From Bacteroidales bacterium UBA5507 (GTDB lineage Bacteria > Bacteroidota > Bacteroidia > Bacteroidales > Lentimicrobiaceae), in the NCBI GenBank assembly GCA_002426195.1, contig DIOT01000020.1, positions 1-44,464 of the forward strand: 44,464 bases of DNA. The letters are read 5' to 3'. Position numbers and translations under genes: made by a program. How positions within the stretch are numbered: position 1 is the stretch's first letter; the number at the start of each line of letters is the position of its first letter. The notes under the pieces were generated by a model. That model did not search any database, had not been told where the DNA came from, and saw nothing but the letters and a program-made list of their open reading frames with translations. Below, piece after piece: positions 35,405 through 44,339 of this stretch.

Positions 35405-37510
35405 ATGAAACATTTTCTTATTCCAATTCTATTTATCATCATGACTAGTATTACAACTACTGCTCAGGAAACCAATCCTTTATTAAAGCCTCACGAAAAT
35501 CAGTTTGGCATTCCGCCATTTGATGAAATCAGGACCGAACATTTTCTGCCAGCAATTAAGAAGGGCATTGAAGCTCAAAATGCAGAGATTGAAGAGATTA
35601 CAGCAAGGAAGGCAAAGCCTGATTTTCAAAACACCATAGCCCGTTATGATTACAGCGGTTCTCTTCTGAGAAATGTGAGCATGGTATTTCATAATCTCAA
35701 TTCTTCCAATACCAATCCCGAACTTCAGGCAGTGGCCAAAGAAATGGCTCCTATGTTATCAGCTCACTTTGATAATATCAGGTTGAATGAAAAATTATTC
35801 AGCCGCGTCAGGGAAGTGTATGAAGCAAGGAACTCAATGAATCTGACTGCAGAGCAATCAAAGCTCCTCGAGGATACATACAAAGATTTCGTACGAGGTG
35901 GTGCCAATCTTGATGAATCAGCTAAAAAACGCTTCCGTGAAATCAATAGCAGATTGTCAGTTTTAACTCTTCAATTCGGTGAAAACGTCCTTAAAGAAAC
36001 CAATGAATATAAGCTGGTTATCGACAACAAAGATAACCTGTCAGGACTTCCTCAAAATCTGATTGATCAGGCAGCTGATGCAGCTAAAAAAGCAGGCATG
36101 GAAGGCAAATGGGTATTCACACTACACAATCCAAGTGTAATGCCTTTCTTACAATTTGCTGATAACCGCGAGCTCAGGGAACAAATCTTTAAAGCCTACA
36201 GCTCAAGAGGAAACCAGAACAATCAATACGACAATAAGGAAATCATTAAGGAGATCGCAGCATTAAGACTTGAACGTGCCAATATCCTTGGATATGAAAC
36301 ACATGCGGCGTTTATCCTTGAAGATAACATGGCTAAGAATGCATCAAATGTTGAAAAACTCTTAATGCAATTATGGACACCTGCTTTGCAGAGAGCCAAT
36401 AATGAGGCAGCTGATCTCCAGGCATTGATAGATCGTGAAAACGTAAACTTTAAACTCCAGCCATGGGATTGGAGATACTACACAGAGAAAGTCCGCAAAG
36501 AAAAATTCGATTTGAGTGATGAAGACCTGAAACCATATCTGAGCCTTGAAAATGTTAAGAAAGGGATTTTCATGGTTGCCAACAATTTATATGGTCTGCA
36601 GTTCAAAGAACTGAAAGATGTTCCTGTTTATCACCCGGAAGCGATGGCTTATGAAGTTACTGAGAAGGATGGTAAGCACGTGGGTGTCTTATTTATGGAT
36701 TTCCATCCCCGTGAGAGTAAGCGTGGTGGGGCATGGATGAGCAGCTACCGCAAACAATACATTGATGAACAGGGCAATAATATCCGCCCTATTATAACAA
36801 TGGTTTGCAATTTCAGCCGGCCAACTGCCAATAAACCTTCACTGCTAACCTTTGAAGAAACCAGTACATTCTTCCATGAGTTTGGACACGCATTGCATGG
36901 ATTATTATCGAATTCAACTTACTACAGTCTGACCGGGACTTCTGTGCCGCGTGATTTCGTTGAATTGCCTTCACAAATTATGGAGAATTGGGCTGCTGAA
37001 CCCGAAGTCCTCAGGATGTTTGCTAAGCATTACGAAACAGGGGAAACTATTCCCGATTCTCTTATTCAGAAGCTAAAAAACGCTGCTGTGTTTAATCAGG
37101 GCTTTGAAACTGTAGAATACCTCGCAGCTTCATTCCTCGATTTAGGTTATCATAATGCTAAGAAAGCAGATTTTACCGATGTCGAAAAATTTGAAGAAGA
37201 GTATCTCGCATCTCTGAAACTTATGCCTGAAATAATATCGAGATACAAGAGCACATATTTTAACCATATTTTCAGTGGCGGATATTCATCGGGATACTAT
37301 GCTTATATATGGGCTGCAATTCTGGATTCAGATGCTTTTGAAGCTTTCAAAGAAAATGGCCTTTTCGATCAAAAGACAGCAATCCTATTCCGGAAGAACA
37401 TACTTGAAAGAGGTGGCACTGAGGATCCTATGAAACTCTACAGGTCGTTCAGAGGGGCTGATCCCGACATTAAACCTCTCTTAAGAAAACGAGGATTAAT
37501 TGAAATTTGA
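35405..37510 (+). CDS. exported M3 family metallopeptidase (Dcp-like)
   Basis: A 701-residue zinc metallopeptidase related to peptidyl-dipeptidase Dcp and oligopeptidase A. A signal peptide (MKHFLIPILFIIMTSITTTA) indicates the periplasm. The zinc motif is FHEFGHALHGLL (HEFGH at 491-495), with the third ligand Glu expected in the ENWAAEPEVL segment that follows. PHENQFGIPPFDEIRTEHF at the start matches the family N terminus, and the C terminus YYAYIWAAILDSDAF with FRKNILERGG is typical. Family role: removing dipeptides or trimming short peptides. ATG at 35405 is chosen over a TTG at 35330, since the latter precedes the promoter. With the POT transporter nearby it fits a peptide-using lifestyle (inference). 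Confidence 0.94.
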   Translation: MKHFLIPILFIIMTSITTTAQETNPLLKPHENQFGIPPFDEIRTEHFLPAIKKGIEAQNAEIEEITARKAKPDFQNTIARYDYSGSLLRNVSMVFHNLNSSNTNPELQAVAKEMAPMLSAHFDNIRLNEKLFSRVREVYEARNSMNLTAEQSKLLEDTYKDFVRGGANLDESAKKRFREINSRLSVLTLQFGENVLKETNEYKLVIDNKDNLSGLPQNLIDQAADAAKKAGMEGKWVFTLHNPSVMPFLQFADNRELREQIFKAYSSRGNQNNQYDNKEIIKEIAALRLERANILGYETHAAFILEDNMAKNASNVEKLLMQLWTPALQRANNEAADLQALIDRENVNFKLQPWDWRYYTEKVRKEKFDLSDEDLKPYLSLENVKKGIFMVANNLYGLQFKELKDVPVYHPEAMAYEVTEKDGKHVGVLFMDFHPRESKRGGAWMSSYRKQYIDEQGNNIRPIITMVCNFSRPTANKPSLLTFEETSTFFHEFGHALHGLLSNSTYYSLTGTSVPRDFVELPSQIMENWAAEPEVLRMFAKHYETGETIPDSLIQKLKNAAVFNQGFETVEYLAASFLDLGYHNAKKADFTDVEKFEEEYLASLKLMPEIISRYKSTYFNHIFSGGYSSGYYAYIWAAILDSDAFEAFKENGLFDQKTAILFRKNILERGGTEDPMKLYRSFRGADPDIKPLLRKRGLIEI

Positions 37511-37640
37511 TCTAAAAATCAGAGTCTAACATATGCCAATTTTGTATCCACATTAAAATTATATTAAAAGTAACATGTGTTGATACAAATCGGAAAATTT
37601 GAGCATATCTTTATACCACATTAAGCTGAACAAGAAATAC

Positions 37641-37674
37641 CAACCCGGCCTCAATTGGAGAGTCGGGTTGTTTA
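37641..37674. terminator. possible shared terminator between convergent genes
   Basis: CAACCCG (37641-37647) pairs with CGGGTTG (37664-37670), with an inner CTC/GAG (37650-37652/37658-37660), followed by TTTATTAATTTT. It lies 130 bp after the M3 stop and directly before the DUF2461 stop, so it could serve the plus strand; a T-run on the minus side is weak. Confidence 0.55.
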
Positions 37675-38328
37675 TTAATTTTCAAAAGCTCTGTTTAAAA
37701 ACATATTAAGAGGAATTGCCGTCTTAAGCACATCTATTGTCTTATTCAGGAAATCAGGAGAAATAACTTCTTTATCGGTAAAGTTGTGATCAACAAACCA
37801 ACTTTTGTATTTAATTAATTCTATATCAGGAAATTCAGGATCGTAATCTTTAGGTGGCCTGGTTAGTTTATCATCAATTAACGATGAATAAACCTTCCTA
37901 AACTCAGGATTTTGCAGTAAAGACTTCAAGGTCTTACTATCGTAGTATATTTCTTGTCGTATCTTCCTGAGCACCTGTGGACCGGGTTTGTACACACCAC
38001 CACCGGCAAAAGAGTTTCCAGGCTGAATGTGAATATAATATCCTGGTCTTTCTGTCTTTTTCCCATTAAAGGAAATAAACGCTCCAAAATGCTCTTTATA
38101 TGGGGATTTATCAAGGCTAAACCTAACGTCTCTGTAGATCCTGAACATGCAATCCTTTGCCTTTGGCCTGCCTAACATAGGATCAAAAGGGCTCAATCCT
38201 TCTATTACACTTTCAATGAAGGCCTCATGTTGTGCCTTTAACTTCTTATAGTGCTCCTTTTTGACTTCAAACCACTCACGGTTATTATTCTCACTCAGTT
38301 CAGTAATAAAGTCAAGTATCTCTTTCAT
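37675..38328 (-). CDS. DUF2461 (TIGR02453) family protein
   Basis: The 217-residue protein has the family signature ELSENNNREWFEVKKEHYKK near the N terminus, RIYRDVRFSLDKSPYKEHFG in the middle and GGGVYKPGPQVLRKIRQEI. Function is unknown; it is small, soluble and widespread in bacteria. ATG at 38328 (MKEILDFI) matches family starts; ATG 38337 is an alternative, and the TTG at 38349 is inside the -7 box. It is monocistronic and convergent with the M3 peptidase gene. Its promoter lies within 150 bp of the divergent PorV-like gene. Confidence 0.9.
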   Translation of the reverse strand: MKEILDFITELSENNNREWFEVKKEHYKKLKAQHEAFIESVIEGLSPFDPMLGRPKAKDCMFRIYRDVRFSLDKSPYKEHFGAFISFNGKKTERPGYYIHIQPGNSFAGGGVYKPGPQVLRKIRQEIYYDSKTLKSLLQNPEFRKVYSSLIDDKLTRPPKDYDPEFPDIELIKYKSWFVDHNFTDKEVISPDFLNKTIDVLKTAIPLNMFLNRAFEN

Positions 38329-38346
38329 AATATTCATTTTGCTTAA

Positions 38347-38354
38347 CAAAGATA
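38347..38354 (-). promoter_or_regulatory. -7 box of the DUF2461 gene
   Basis: Reads TATCTTTG on the minus strand, exact for TAnnTTTG, 18 bp before the ATG. It contains the in-frame TTG that could be mistaken for a start. Confidence 0.55.
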
Positions 38355-38491
38355 TAAATCTAAATCTTTCGGTGGTTATTATCTTTTATATAACAGATTT
38401 TACATTATATTTAGCGTCTTTTTGTATTATAGTTTTACTCAATACTATGCTGCCAGGACTACACTTGTTTTGCCCTATTTCAAAAGGTCTG

Positions 38492-39340
38492 ATGAAATTC
38501 TTCTTCACTACTATTCTCTCCTTTCGTCAAATACGGTTTGTATTGATACTCACATTCTTCGGTGTTCTACCATGCATCAGCAATGCCGGTGGGGAATATA
38601 AATCAACAGGTGCAAGATCTTCAGCATTAGGGACCGCATCCGTTACACTGACTGACATCTGGTCGGCGTTCAACAACCAGGCAGGACTTGCACAACTTAC
38701 TTCACCAGAGCTGGCATTCTCCTATGAAACCAAATTTCTCATGAAGGAATTAGCAAGTAAAGCTGCATGTTTTGCATACCCATATAAGAATAATGTCTTC
38801 AATGTCAACTTTTCGCAATTTGGATTTTCTTCTTATAATGATAACAAGATCAGCCTTGGTTATTCCCGAAAATTCGGAAAATACCTTTCTATCGGAGTGC
38901 AACTGAATTATGGCATAATACAATTCGATGAGCAATTTGAGTCTTTGAGCTGCATAACATTTGAAGCGGGTGCCATTTACAAATTAAACAGAAATCTGAG
39001 TTTGGGTGTCCATGTTTATAATCCAAACAACTCTTACCTTAGAGAATCAAGCGAAAGGATTCCCGCAATTATCAGGATGGGAGCCACTTATATGTTACAT
39101 AAGGACCTGATGCTCACAACAGAAATCGAAAAGAATGTTTACAATAAAGCAGAATTTAAAAGTGGAATTGAATATAAATGTGGGAATACGACATTTCTCA
39201 GAGCGGGAGTCTCCACAGGCAAATCACCTGTACACTTTGGAGTAGGGTTTTCATTCCGGAAAATAATACTTGAGCTGAGTTCTGAGTATCATCAATTACT
39301 GGGCTTTTCGCCTCAGTCTTCAATTTCCATAAGATTTTAA
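38492..39340 (+). CDS. PorV/PorQ-like outer-membrane beta-barrel protein
   Basis: A 282-residue protein with a signal peptide (hydrophobic residues about 11-25, cleavage near SNAGG). The mature start YKSTGARSSALGTASVTLTD with IWSAFNNQAGLAQL is the hallmark of the PorV/PorQ family of outer-membrane proteins linked to type IX secretion, though many members have other roles. Alternating strands follow and it ends in Phe (SISIRF). ATG at 38492 is chosen because it opens the signal peptide and has AAAAGG just upstream; a longer frame back to 38261 overlaps the divergent gene and lacks similarity. The helix-hairpin-helix barrel gene follows 45 bp later, so the two likely form one operon. Confidence 0.8.
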   Translation: MKFFFTTILSFRQIRFVLILTFFGVLPCISNAGGEYKSTGARSSALGTASVTLTDIWSAFNNQAGLAQLTSPELAFSYETKFLMKELASKAACFAYPYKNNVFNVNFSQFGFSSYNDNKISLGYSRKFGKYLSIGVQLNYGIIQFDEQFESLSCITFEAGAIYKLNRNLSLGVHVYNPNNSYLRESSERIPAIIRMGATYMLHKDLMLTTEIEKNVYNKAEFKSGIEYKCGNTTFLRAGVSTGKSPVHFGVGFSFRKIILELSSEYHQLLGFSPQSSISIRF

Positions 39341-39385
39341 AAATCAAAAAAAGACTATCATCTCCATAATTTACTTTTTTGCTCC

Positions 39386-41596
39386 ATGCTTTTTACTCAA
39401 ATACTCCATATCTGCGGAAAGCTAAAAAAGCAATTAAAACCCCTCTTAGTCATTGCTTGTATGTGTCTCTGCCTGGATGCATTTGCTCAGGATACTGTGA
39501 ACAACATCTTGAACAAAAAGATGGAACCTGACACTTCATACAGCAAACAAGCAGACTTAAGAACTGCAGACCAAACAGACTCGGAATTAGAGAACCAGCT
39601 AGAAGAAATAACAATCCATAACGAGGAGTATATTGATTTTATTGACCTGATTGAGGAATCAAACACTAACAGACTGATTAATATTAATACAGCAAACGAA
39701 AAGTTACTCAGAGGTTTAGGACTTAATAATGAACAGATTAACAACATAAGAAAGTATATTACAGAATACGGAGAACTGTCAAGTATATATGAGTTGAATC
39801 TTGTAGAAGGATTCGATTCAACCCTGATTGCCGGGATAAGTCCCCATATTCAATTTGTTGTGGATCGTGAAATGCACAAGCTAACTACAAAAAATTTACT
39901 TACCAGAGGTAAGCAGAAGATTGTCTTTCGTATCAACCACAATCTTCAGACACCGAAAGCTTATCAGGGTGACACTGCAGCATATATCGGCAATCCTGAC
40001 AAAATGCTTATCAGGTATAATTACAGTTATTACGATCGGTTAAAAATTGGTGTTACTCTCGAAAAAGATGCAGGTGAAAAGATGCCTGACTATATTGGTT
40101 GGCATATATACTATGGAAGCAAGAAAATTTTTAAGGATTTCGTTCTGGGATCTTACAATGTGACTATAGGTCAGGGATTAAGCATGAACTCGTCTTATGG
40201 TTTCTCAAAAGCCTTTACTACGTCTCCTATCATAAATTCATTGCATAGTGTCAGGGCTTCTTCGGGCGCAAATGAGAATTTTGGTTTAAATGGACTTGCG
40301 ACAACATTACGTCTTCCTTTAAATTCTGAGCTGACTTTATTCTATTCCTATAAGAGACTGGATGGATCAAAATCAATTGATTCAACAGATAAAGCTGAGT
40401 TTATAAACACAATTTACGAGACCGGTCTTCACAGGACAACAAAAGAGCTTAAAACCAAGGGCTCAATAACCAGCCAGGTTTATGGTATTAGTTTGTCGAA
40501 AAGAATAAGAAATTTATCCCTTGGAATAATTACGCATCAAACTCTGCTTCAGGCAAATACCCTGAGAAAAGATCAGCCCTACCGGATATTTGACTTCCAT
40601 GGTAACCGACTTACAATAGGTGGTTTCTATGCTGGATTGAACCTTAATACGATTGAATTTTTCGGTGAGACTTCAGTAAACCTACAAAGTCCAAACTATG
40701 CAGGAAATAAAAAAGGTATAGCGGGATTAGTCGGCTTAAATATGAATCCGTCCGGGAACACAGGCGTAACGATTCTATACCGGAATTTCAGTCCCCAATA
40801 TCAGAATTTTTATAGCAGCACATTCTCAGAAAGTACTTCAACGAATAATGAAGAAGGAATTTTCTTTGGAATTAACAGCCTTTTGAGCAGAAGGGTTGGG
40901 CTTTCAGTATATGCTGATTTCTTTAGATTTCCATGGTTAAAATACAGAGTTGACGGTCCATCTGTTGGTCGTGAATATATGGTAAATGTGAAGTTAAGGA
41001 TAAACTCCAGAGAGGAACTTGCAATCAAGTATGTTTATAAGAACAGAATGCAAAACGAAGTATTTAACGAACAAACCCCAGGCATACTCTTTCCTTATCT
41101 GATCGCGAATAATGATTCATTGGTTTATCTGAACAATCCGGGTCTGATTAACTTTCCCAAAGCAATCGAAAGTCATTCCTTCAGGTTTACACTATTATTA
41201 AACCCCGCACACAATCTTCAGCTCAGGAGCAGAATTGACTACAACTTTGTAGACAAAGAGAACGGTTTCCTGATTGCTCAGGATTTAATCTACAAACCCA
41301 CTAAAGAGCAATTCCAGCTATATTTAAGGTATGCACTGTTCGACATAGATTCGTTTGACAGTCGTATATACGCTTATGAGAATGACGTGCTAAACTCCTT
41401 TACTATTCCGGTATTCACAGACAAAGGAAGTAGGTTCTATTGTATGACAAAAATAAGTTACAACCGATTTTTAGACTTTTGGGTACGATATGCCTTCACA
41501 TTATATCCCGGCAAGACTTCCATTGGACAAGGAATGGATGAAATTTCGGGTGACAGAAAAAGTGAGATTAAAATCCAAATTATCCTTCACTTATGA
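39386..41596 (+). CDS. exported helix-hairpin-helix protein with a C-terminal beta-barrel
   Basis: A 736-residue protein with a signal peptide (residues about 18-34, cleavage near DAFAQ). Residues about 40-90 are acidic and low-complexity. Residues about 98-155 form a ComEA-like double helix-hairpin-helix (LININTANEKLLRGLGLNNE, then GELSSIYELNLVEGFDSTLI), but the hairpin GhG motifs are degenerate (GLN and GFD). The remaining 580 residues alternate aromatic strands and loops (YNYSYYDRLKIGVTLEKDAG, YNVTIGQGLSMNSSYGF), typical of a large outer-membrane barrel. The likely place is the outer membrane with the HhH domain in the periplasm. A role in DNA uptake or as a pore plug is possible but unproven. 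It follows the PorV-like gene by 45 bp. Confidence 0.75.
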   Translation: MLFTQILHICGKLKKQLKPLLVIACMCLCLDAFAQDTVNNILNKKMEPDTSYSKQADLRTADQTDSELENQLEEITIHNEEYIDFIDLIEESNTNRLININTANEKLLRGLGLNNEQINNIRKYITEYGELSSIYELNLVEGFDSTLIAGISPHIQFVVDREMHKLTTKNLLTRGKQKIVFRINHNLQTPKAYQGDTAAYIGNPDKMLIRYNYSYYDRLKIGVTLEKDAGEKMPDYIGWHIYYGSKKIFKDFVLGSYNVTIGQGLSMNSSYGFSKAFTTSPIINSLHSVRASSGANENFGLNGLATTLRLPLNSELTLFYSYKRLDGSKSIDSTDKAEFINTIYETGLHRTTKELKTKGSITSQVYGISLSKRIRNLSLGIITHQTLLQANTLRKDQPYRIFDFHGNRLTIGGFYAGLNLNTIEFFGETSVNLQSPNYAGNKKGIAGLVGLNMNPSGNTGVTILYRNFSPQYQNFYSSTFSESTSTNNEEGIFFGINSLLSRRVGLSVYADFFRFPWLKYRVDGPSVGREYMVNVKLRINSREELAIKYVYKNRMQNEVFNEQTPGILFPYLIANNDSLVYLNNPGLINFPKAIESHSFRFTLLLNPAHNLQLRSRIDYNFVDKENGFLIAQDLIYKPTKEQFQLYLRYALFDIDSFDSRIYAYENDVLNSFTIPVFTDKGSRFYCMTKISYNRFLDFWVRYAFTLYPGKTSIGQGMDEISGDRKSEIKIQIILHL

Positions 41597-41639
41597 ATAA
41601 CTTATTTGCGTCCTGACTTCGATGGTGTTGTTTTTTGGT

Positions 41640-41647
41640 TATTTTTG
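41640..41647 (+). promoter_or_regulatory. -7 box of the POT transporter gene
   Basis: TATTTTTG matches TAnnTTTG, 54 bp before the ATG, leaving an A-rich leader of about 45 nt. The -33 element is not clear. Confidence 0.5.
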
Positions 41648-41701
41648 TGCAAGAAAACATGCAAAAACAAACAATAATATCTTTAACAAACAATCACAAT
41701 T

Positions 41702-43507
41702 ATGTTAAAAGGACATCCCAAAGGATTAATAATCGCTTTCTTCTCAAATATGGGAGAACGGTTTGGATTTTATACCATGATGGCAATTTTGGTATTATTC
41801 CTACAGGCGAAATATGGACTTAATGAAGCCCAAGCTGGAGGAATATACAGTTGGTTCTATTTTGGAATTTATGCTCTTGCTCTTATTGGAGGTATTATCG
41901 CGGACGCCTCTCGAAAGTATAAGACGGTTATTCTTGTAGGGCTTGTAATAATGTTTGCCGGGTACATTGTAATGGCGGTACCAGGTAATCCAATCGCAAT
42001 CACAATAACTGGATTATTCACGATTGCACTAGGCAATGGTCTCTTTAAAGGGAATCTTCAAGCTGTAGTAGGACAGATGTATGATGACCCAAAATATTCA
42101 AAAGTACGAGATTCTGCATTTATGATTTTTTATATGGGAATAAACATTGGAGCCTTCTTTGCACCATTTGTAGCTACTGGTATTAGAAACTGGTTCCTTG
42201 GCACGCAAGGATTCCTGCATGATGCAAGCCTACCTGCACTTTGCCATGCCTATATTAATGGAAATCTTCAGGAACTGACTACTTTCCAGGAACTGGCTAA
42301 CAAAGTCACTGGTACAACAGTCATGGATCTTGGTGCTTTTGCCCAATCATATATTGATGCTTTTGCTAAAGGTTATAATTATGCTTTTGGAATTGCTGCA
42401 ACTGCAATGGTTGTATCATTACTTGTTTATGTAATTTTCAATAAGTTTCTTCCTTCGGTTGAAAAAGTAAAAAAAGATGCCAATGAAGGAGCAAAGCTGA
42501 AAACTAACTTTATTAGTTTTTTAATTGCTGCAGGCTTAATGCTGACTACCTCTTTTATTTTTTATTTTGCCATGGATGACCTGGCACTTGGAATGGCAGT
42601 AGGTCTTTTTGTTGGATTTGTAGCAATCATGCTTTTGATTTCAACAAAAGAAGAAAGACCTAGGGTAACTTCACTAATTCTTGTGTTCTTCGTAGTAATT
42701 TTCTTTTGGATGTCTTTCCACCAAAACGGACTAACTCTCACGTTCTTTGCCAGGGATTACACAGTAAAACAAGTTGGCCCTTTTACTAATATATTCTTTA
42801 ACCTTGAATCTATTCTTTGCTTCATTGGCGCAGTTGCTGGTATAGTTCTTCTTTTCAATAAAAAGAAAAACAACAAATTAATAGGAGCAGCATTCACACT
42901 TGTATTTGGCGGACTAACTTACTATCTTGTTTCAGGATATGCAGCCAACAACCCTATCGCTCCGGAAGTATTTCAATCATTTAACCCACTCTTTATTGTA
43001 TCACTTACTTTTCCGGTAATGGCAGCTTTTACATGGTTGAGGAATAGAAACATGGAGCCGTCAACACCTAAAAAAATTGGCATTGGAATGTTTATCGCTG
43101 CTCTAGGGTTTTTAGTGATTCTTATTGGCAGTATAGGACTTATTTCTCCTCACGAACTTCAGGTTATTGAGAATGGCCAAGTAAAGTACAACTCGGTTCC
43201 AGATACTTCAAGGATTATTCCTTACTGGCTTATAAGTAGTTATTTAATTCTAACAGTTGCTGAACTATTCCTTAGCCCAATGGGTTTGTCGTTTGTTTCA
43301 AAAGTTGCACCTGCACGTTTTCAGGGTTTAATGCAAGGAGGTTGGTTATTGGCCACCGCTGTTGGAAACAAGTTTCTATTTATAGGAAGTAATTTTTGGG
43401 GCAAGCTTGATTTGTGGCAATTATGGTTGATCTTTATCGTATGTTGCGTATTGTCAGCTATATTCATTTTCTCCATTATGAAGAGACTTGAAGCAGCAAC
43501 AAAATAA
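41702..43507 (+). CDS. POT family proton-dependent peptide transporter
   Basis: A 601-residue inner-membrane transporter of the POT/PTR branch of the major facilitator superfamily, which brings in di- and tripeptides with protons. The first helix carries the family motif as NMGERFGFYTMMAILVLFL (residues 16-34; E-R-F-x-F/Y). GNGLFKGNLQAVVGQMYDDP (about residues 113-132) and FYMGINIGAFFAPFV (about 143-157) match the PTR signatures. About 13-14 membrane segments are visible, more than the basic 12, plus a soluble insertion near residues 160-220. It is monocistronic with its own promoter box and a very strong terminator. Confidence 0.93.
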   Translation: MLKGHPKGLIIAFFSNMGERFGFYTMMAILVLFLQAKYGLNEAQAGGIYSWFYFGIYALALIGGIIADASRKYKTVILVGLVIMFAGYIVMAVPGNPIAITITGLFTIALGNGLFKGNLQAVVGQMYDDPKYSKVRDSAFMIFYMGINIGAFFAPFVATGIRNWFLGTQGFLHDASLPALCHAYINGNLQELTTFQELANKVTGTTVMDLGAFAQSYIDAFAKGYNYAFGIAATAMVVSLLVYVIFNKFLPSVEKVKKDANEGAKLKTNFISFLIAAGLMLTTSFIFYFAMDDLALGMAVGLFVGFVAIMLLISTKEERPRVTSLILVFFVVIFFWMSFHQNGLTLTFFARDYTVKQVGPFTNIFFNLESILCFIGAVAGIVLLFNKKKNNKLIGAAFTLVFGGLTYYLVSGYAANNPIAPEVFQSFNPLFIVSLTFPVMAAFTWLRNRNMEPSTPKKIGIGMFIAALGFLVILIGSIGLISPHELQVIENGQVKYNSVPDTSRIIPYWLISSYLILTVAELFLSPMGLSFVSKVAPARFQGLMQGGWLLATAVGNKFLFIGSNFWGKLDLWQLWLIFIVCCVLSAIFIFSIMKRLEAATK

Positions 43508-43519
43508 CTTAACATTAAT

Positions 43520-43563
43520 ATAATAAGAGAGGCTACCTCGAATGAGGTAGCCTCTCTTATTAT
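43520..43563 (+). terminator. strong terminator of the POT transporter gene
   Basis: A perfect 20-bp stem (43520-43539 with 43544-43563) with loop GAAT. The core is GAGAGGCTACCTC/GAGGTAGCCTCTC. The stem ends in A/T pairs on both sides, so it could act on both strands. Confidence 0.88.
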
Positions 43564-44127
43564 TACACAAAAACGACATTCTGTCTTCTAATGATCAAAA
43601 AAACCATAAAATATACGAACACGAACGATTCCTTAAATTGTTTGTGATCAAGCCTCAGAGCATAATAAACATTGCCTTCAGACCTTACAAAATTCATCAG
43701 ACTTCTAGATAGAAAGCAATTTATTGAAAGTCAAACAGTATAATGGCGACCCTTATCTAGGTACCTCGCTAGTTGAAACAATTGCTATGATGTAATATAT
43801 TCAACTTTTGTGAGTAAGATCGGCAAGGTGTTTCCTAATAAACACAATGATATTATTCAAGAAAACGAATTAATGTATTCTTATGGAAGAAGAAGAATCT
43901 TTGATAATGATTTCGATTCAAATTTCTTTTATAGAAGATAACGTTCCGTATAATAATAAGCTGAATTAAAACCAACTTTCTTTCTAACTTTATTAAAATA
44001 ATTTCAGTACATTTCACTATCAATGAAGAGTAAATCACACTCTCAGTGATAAATTAAACACCTAACACTTCAATCCCTTTGGGAAGCTTTCTTGAGTTCA
44101 GCTTATAGTAAAAATTATTATCAGATA
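43564..44127. other. AT-rich region without an intact gene
   Basis: About 560 bp with no credible intact gene. A 55-codon plus-strand frame at 43777-43941 and a 61-codon minus-strand frame at 43853-44038 are A/T-biased and match no family I know. Base composition is clearly more AT-rich than the genes to the left. It may be a decayed segment related to the repeats that follow. Confidence 0.4.
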
Positions 44128-44238
44128 TTATTTTTCAGCCTCAAAAGCATGGATCTCAGTATTGTATAGTTTTGTTGATTCCGGATCATACTGGTTCTTC
44201 GTCAAATTGAGTGAAGATTCACAAGTAAAAAACAGGTG
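44128..44238 (-). pseudogene. decayed C-terminal fragment, duplicate of the edge gene
   Basis: The minus strand reads an open stretch of 36 codons ending in TAA, containing SSLNLTKNQYDPESTKLYN and ending IHAFEAEK. It has no start codon and an in-frame TGA lies directly upstream (44239-44241). The segment NLTKNQ[YH]xP recurs at the window edge, where 29 bases match with two mismatches (44180-44208 vs 44413-44441). I do not recognise the family. It looks like the leftover 3' end of a duplicated gene. Confidence 0.45.
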
Positions 44239-44339
44239 TCACTCTGTTCAAGTATCAATACAATACTGAATTAATTTCTGACAAATTTAGGTTGACTCTC
44301 TCACCATGCTTATTGTTAAAATTTTCTCACAGAATTAGA

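Noticed and set aside
38261..38491. Longer N terminus for the PorV-like protein
   Set aside because: It overlaps the divergent DUF2461 gene and its promoter, lacks similarity, and would bury the real signal peptide.
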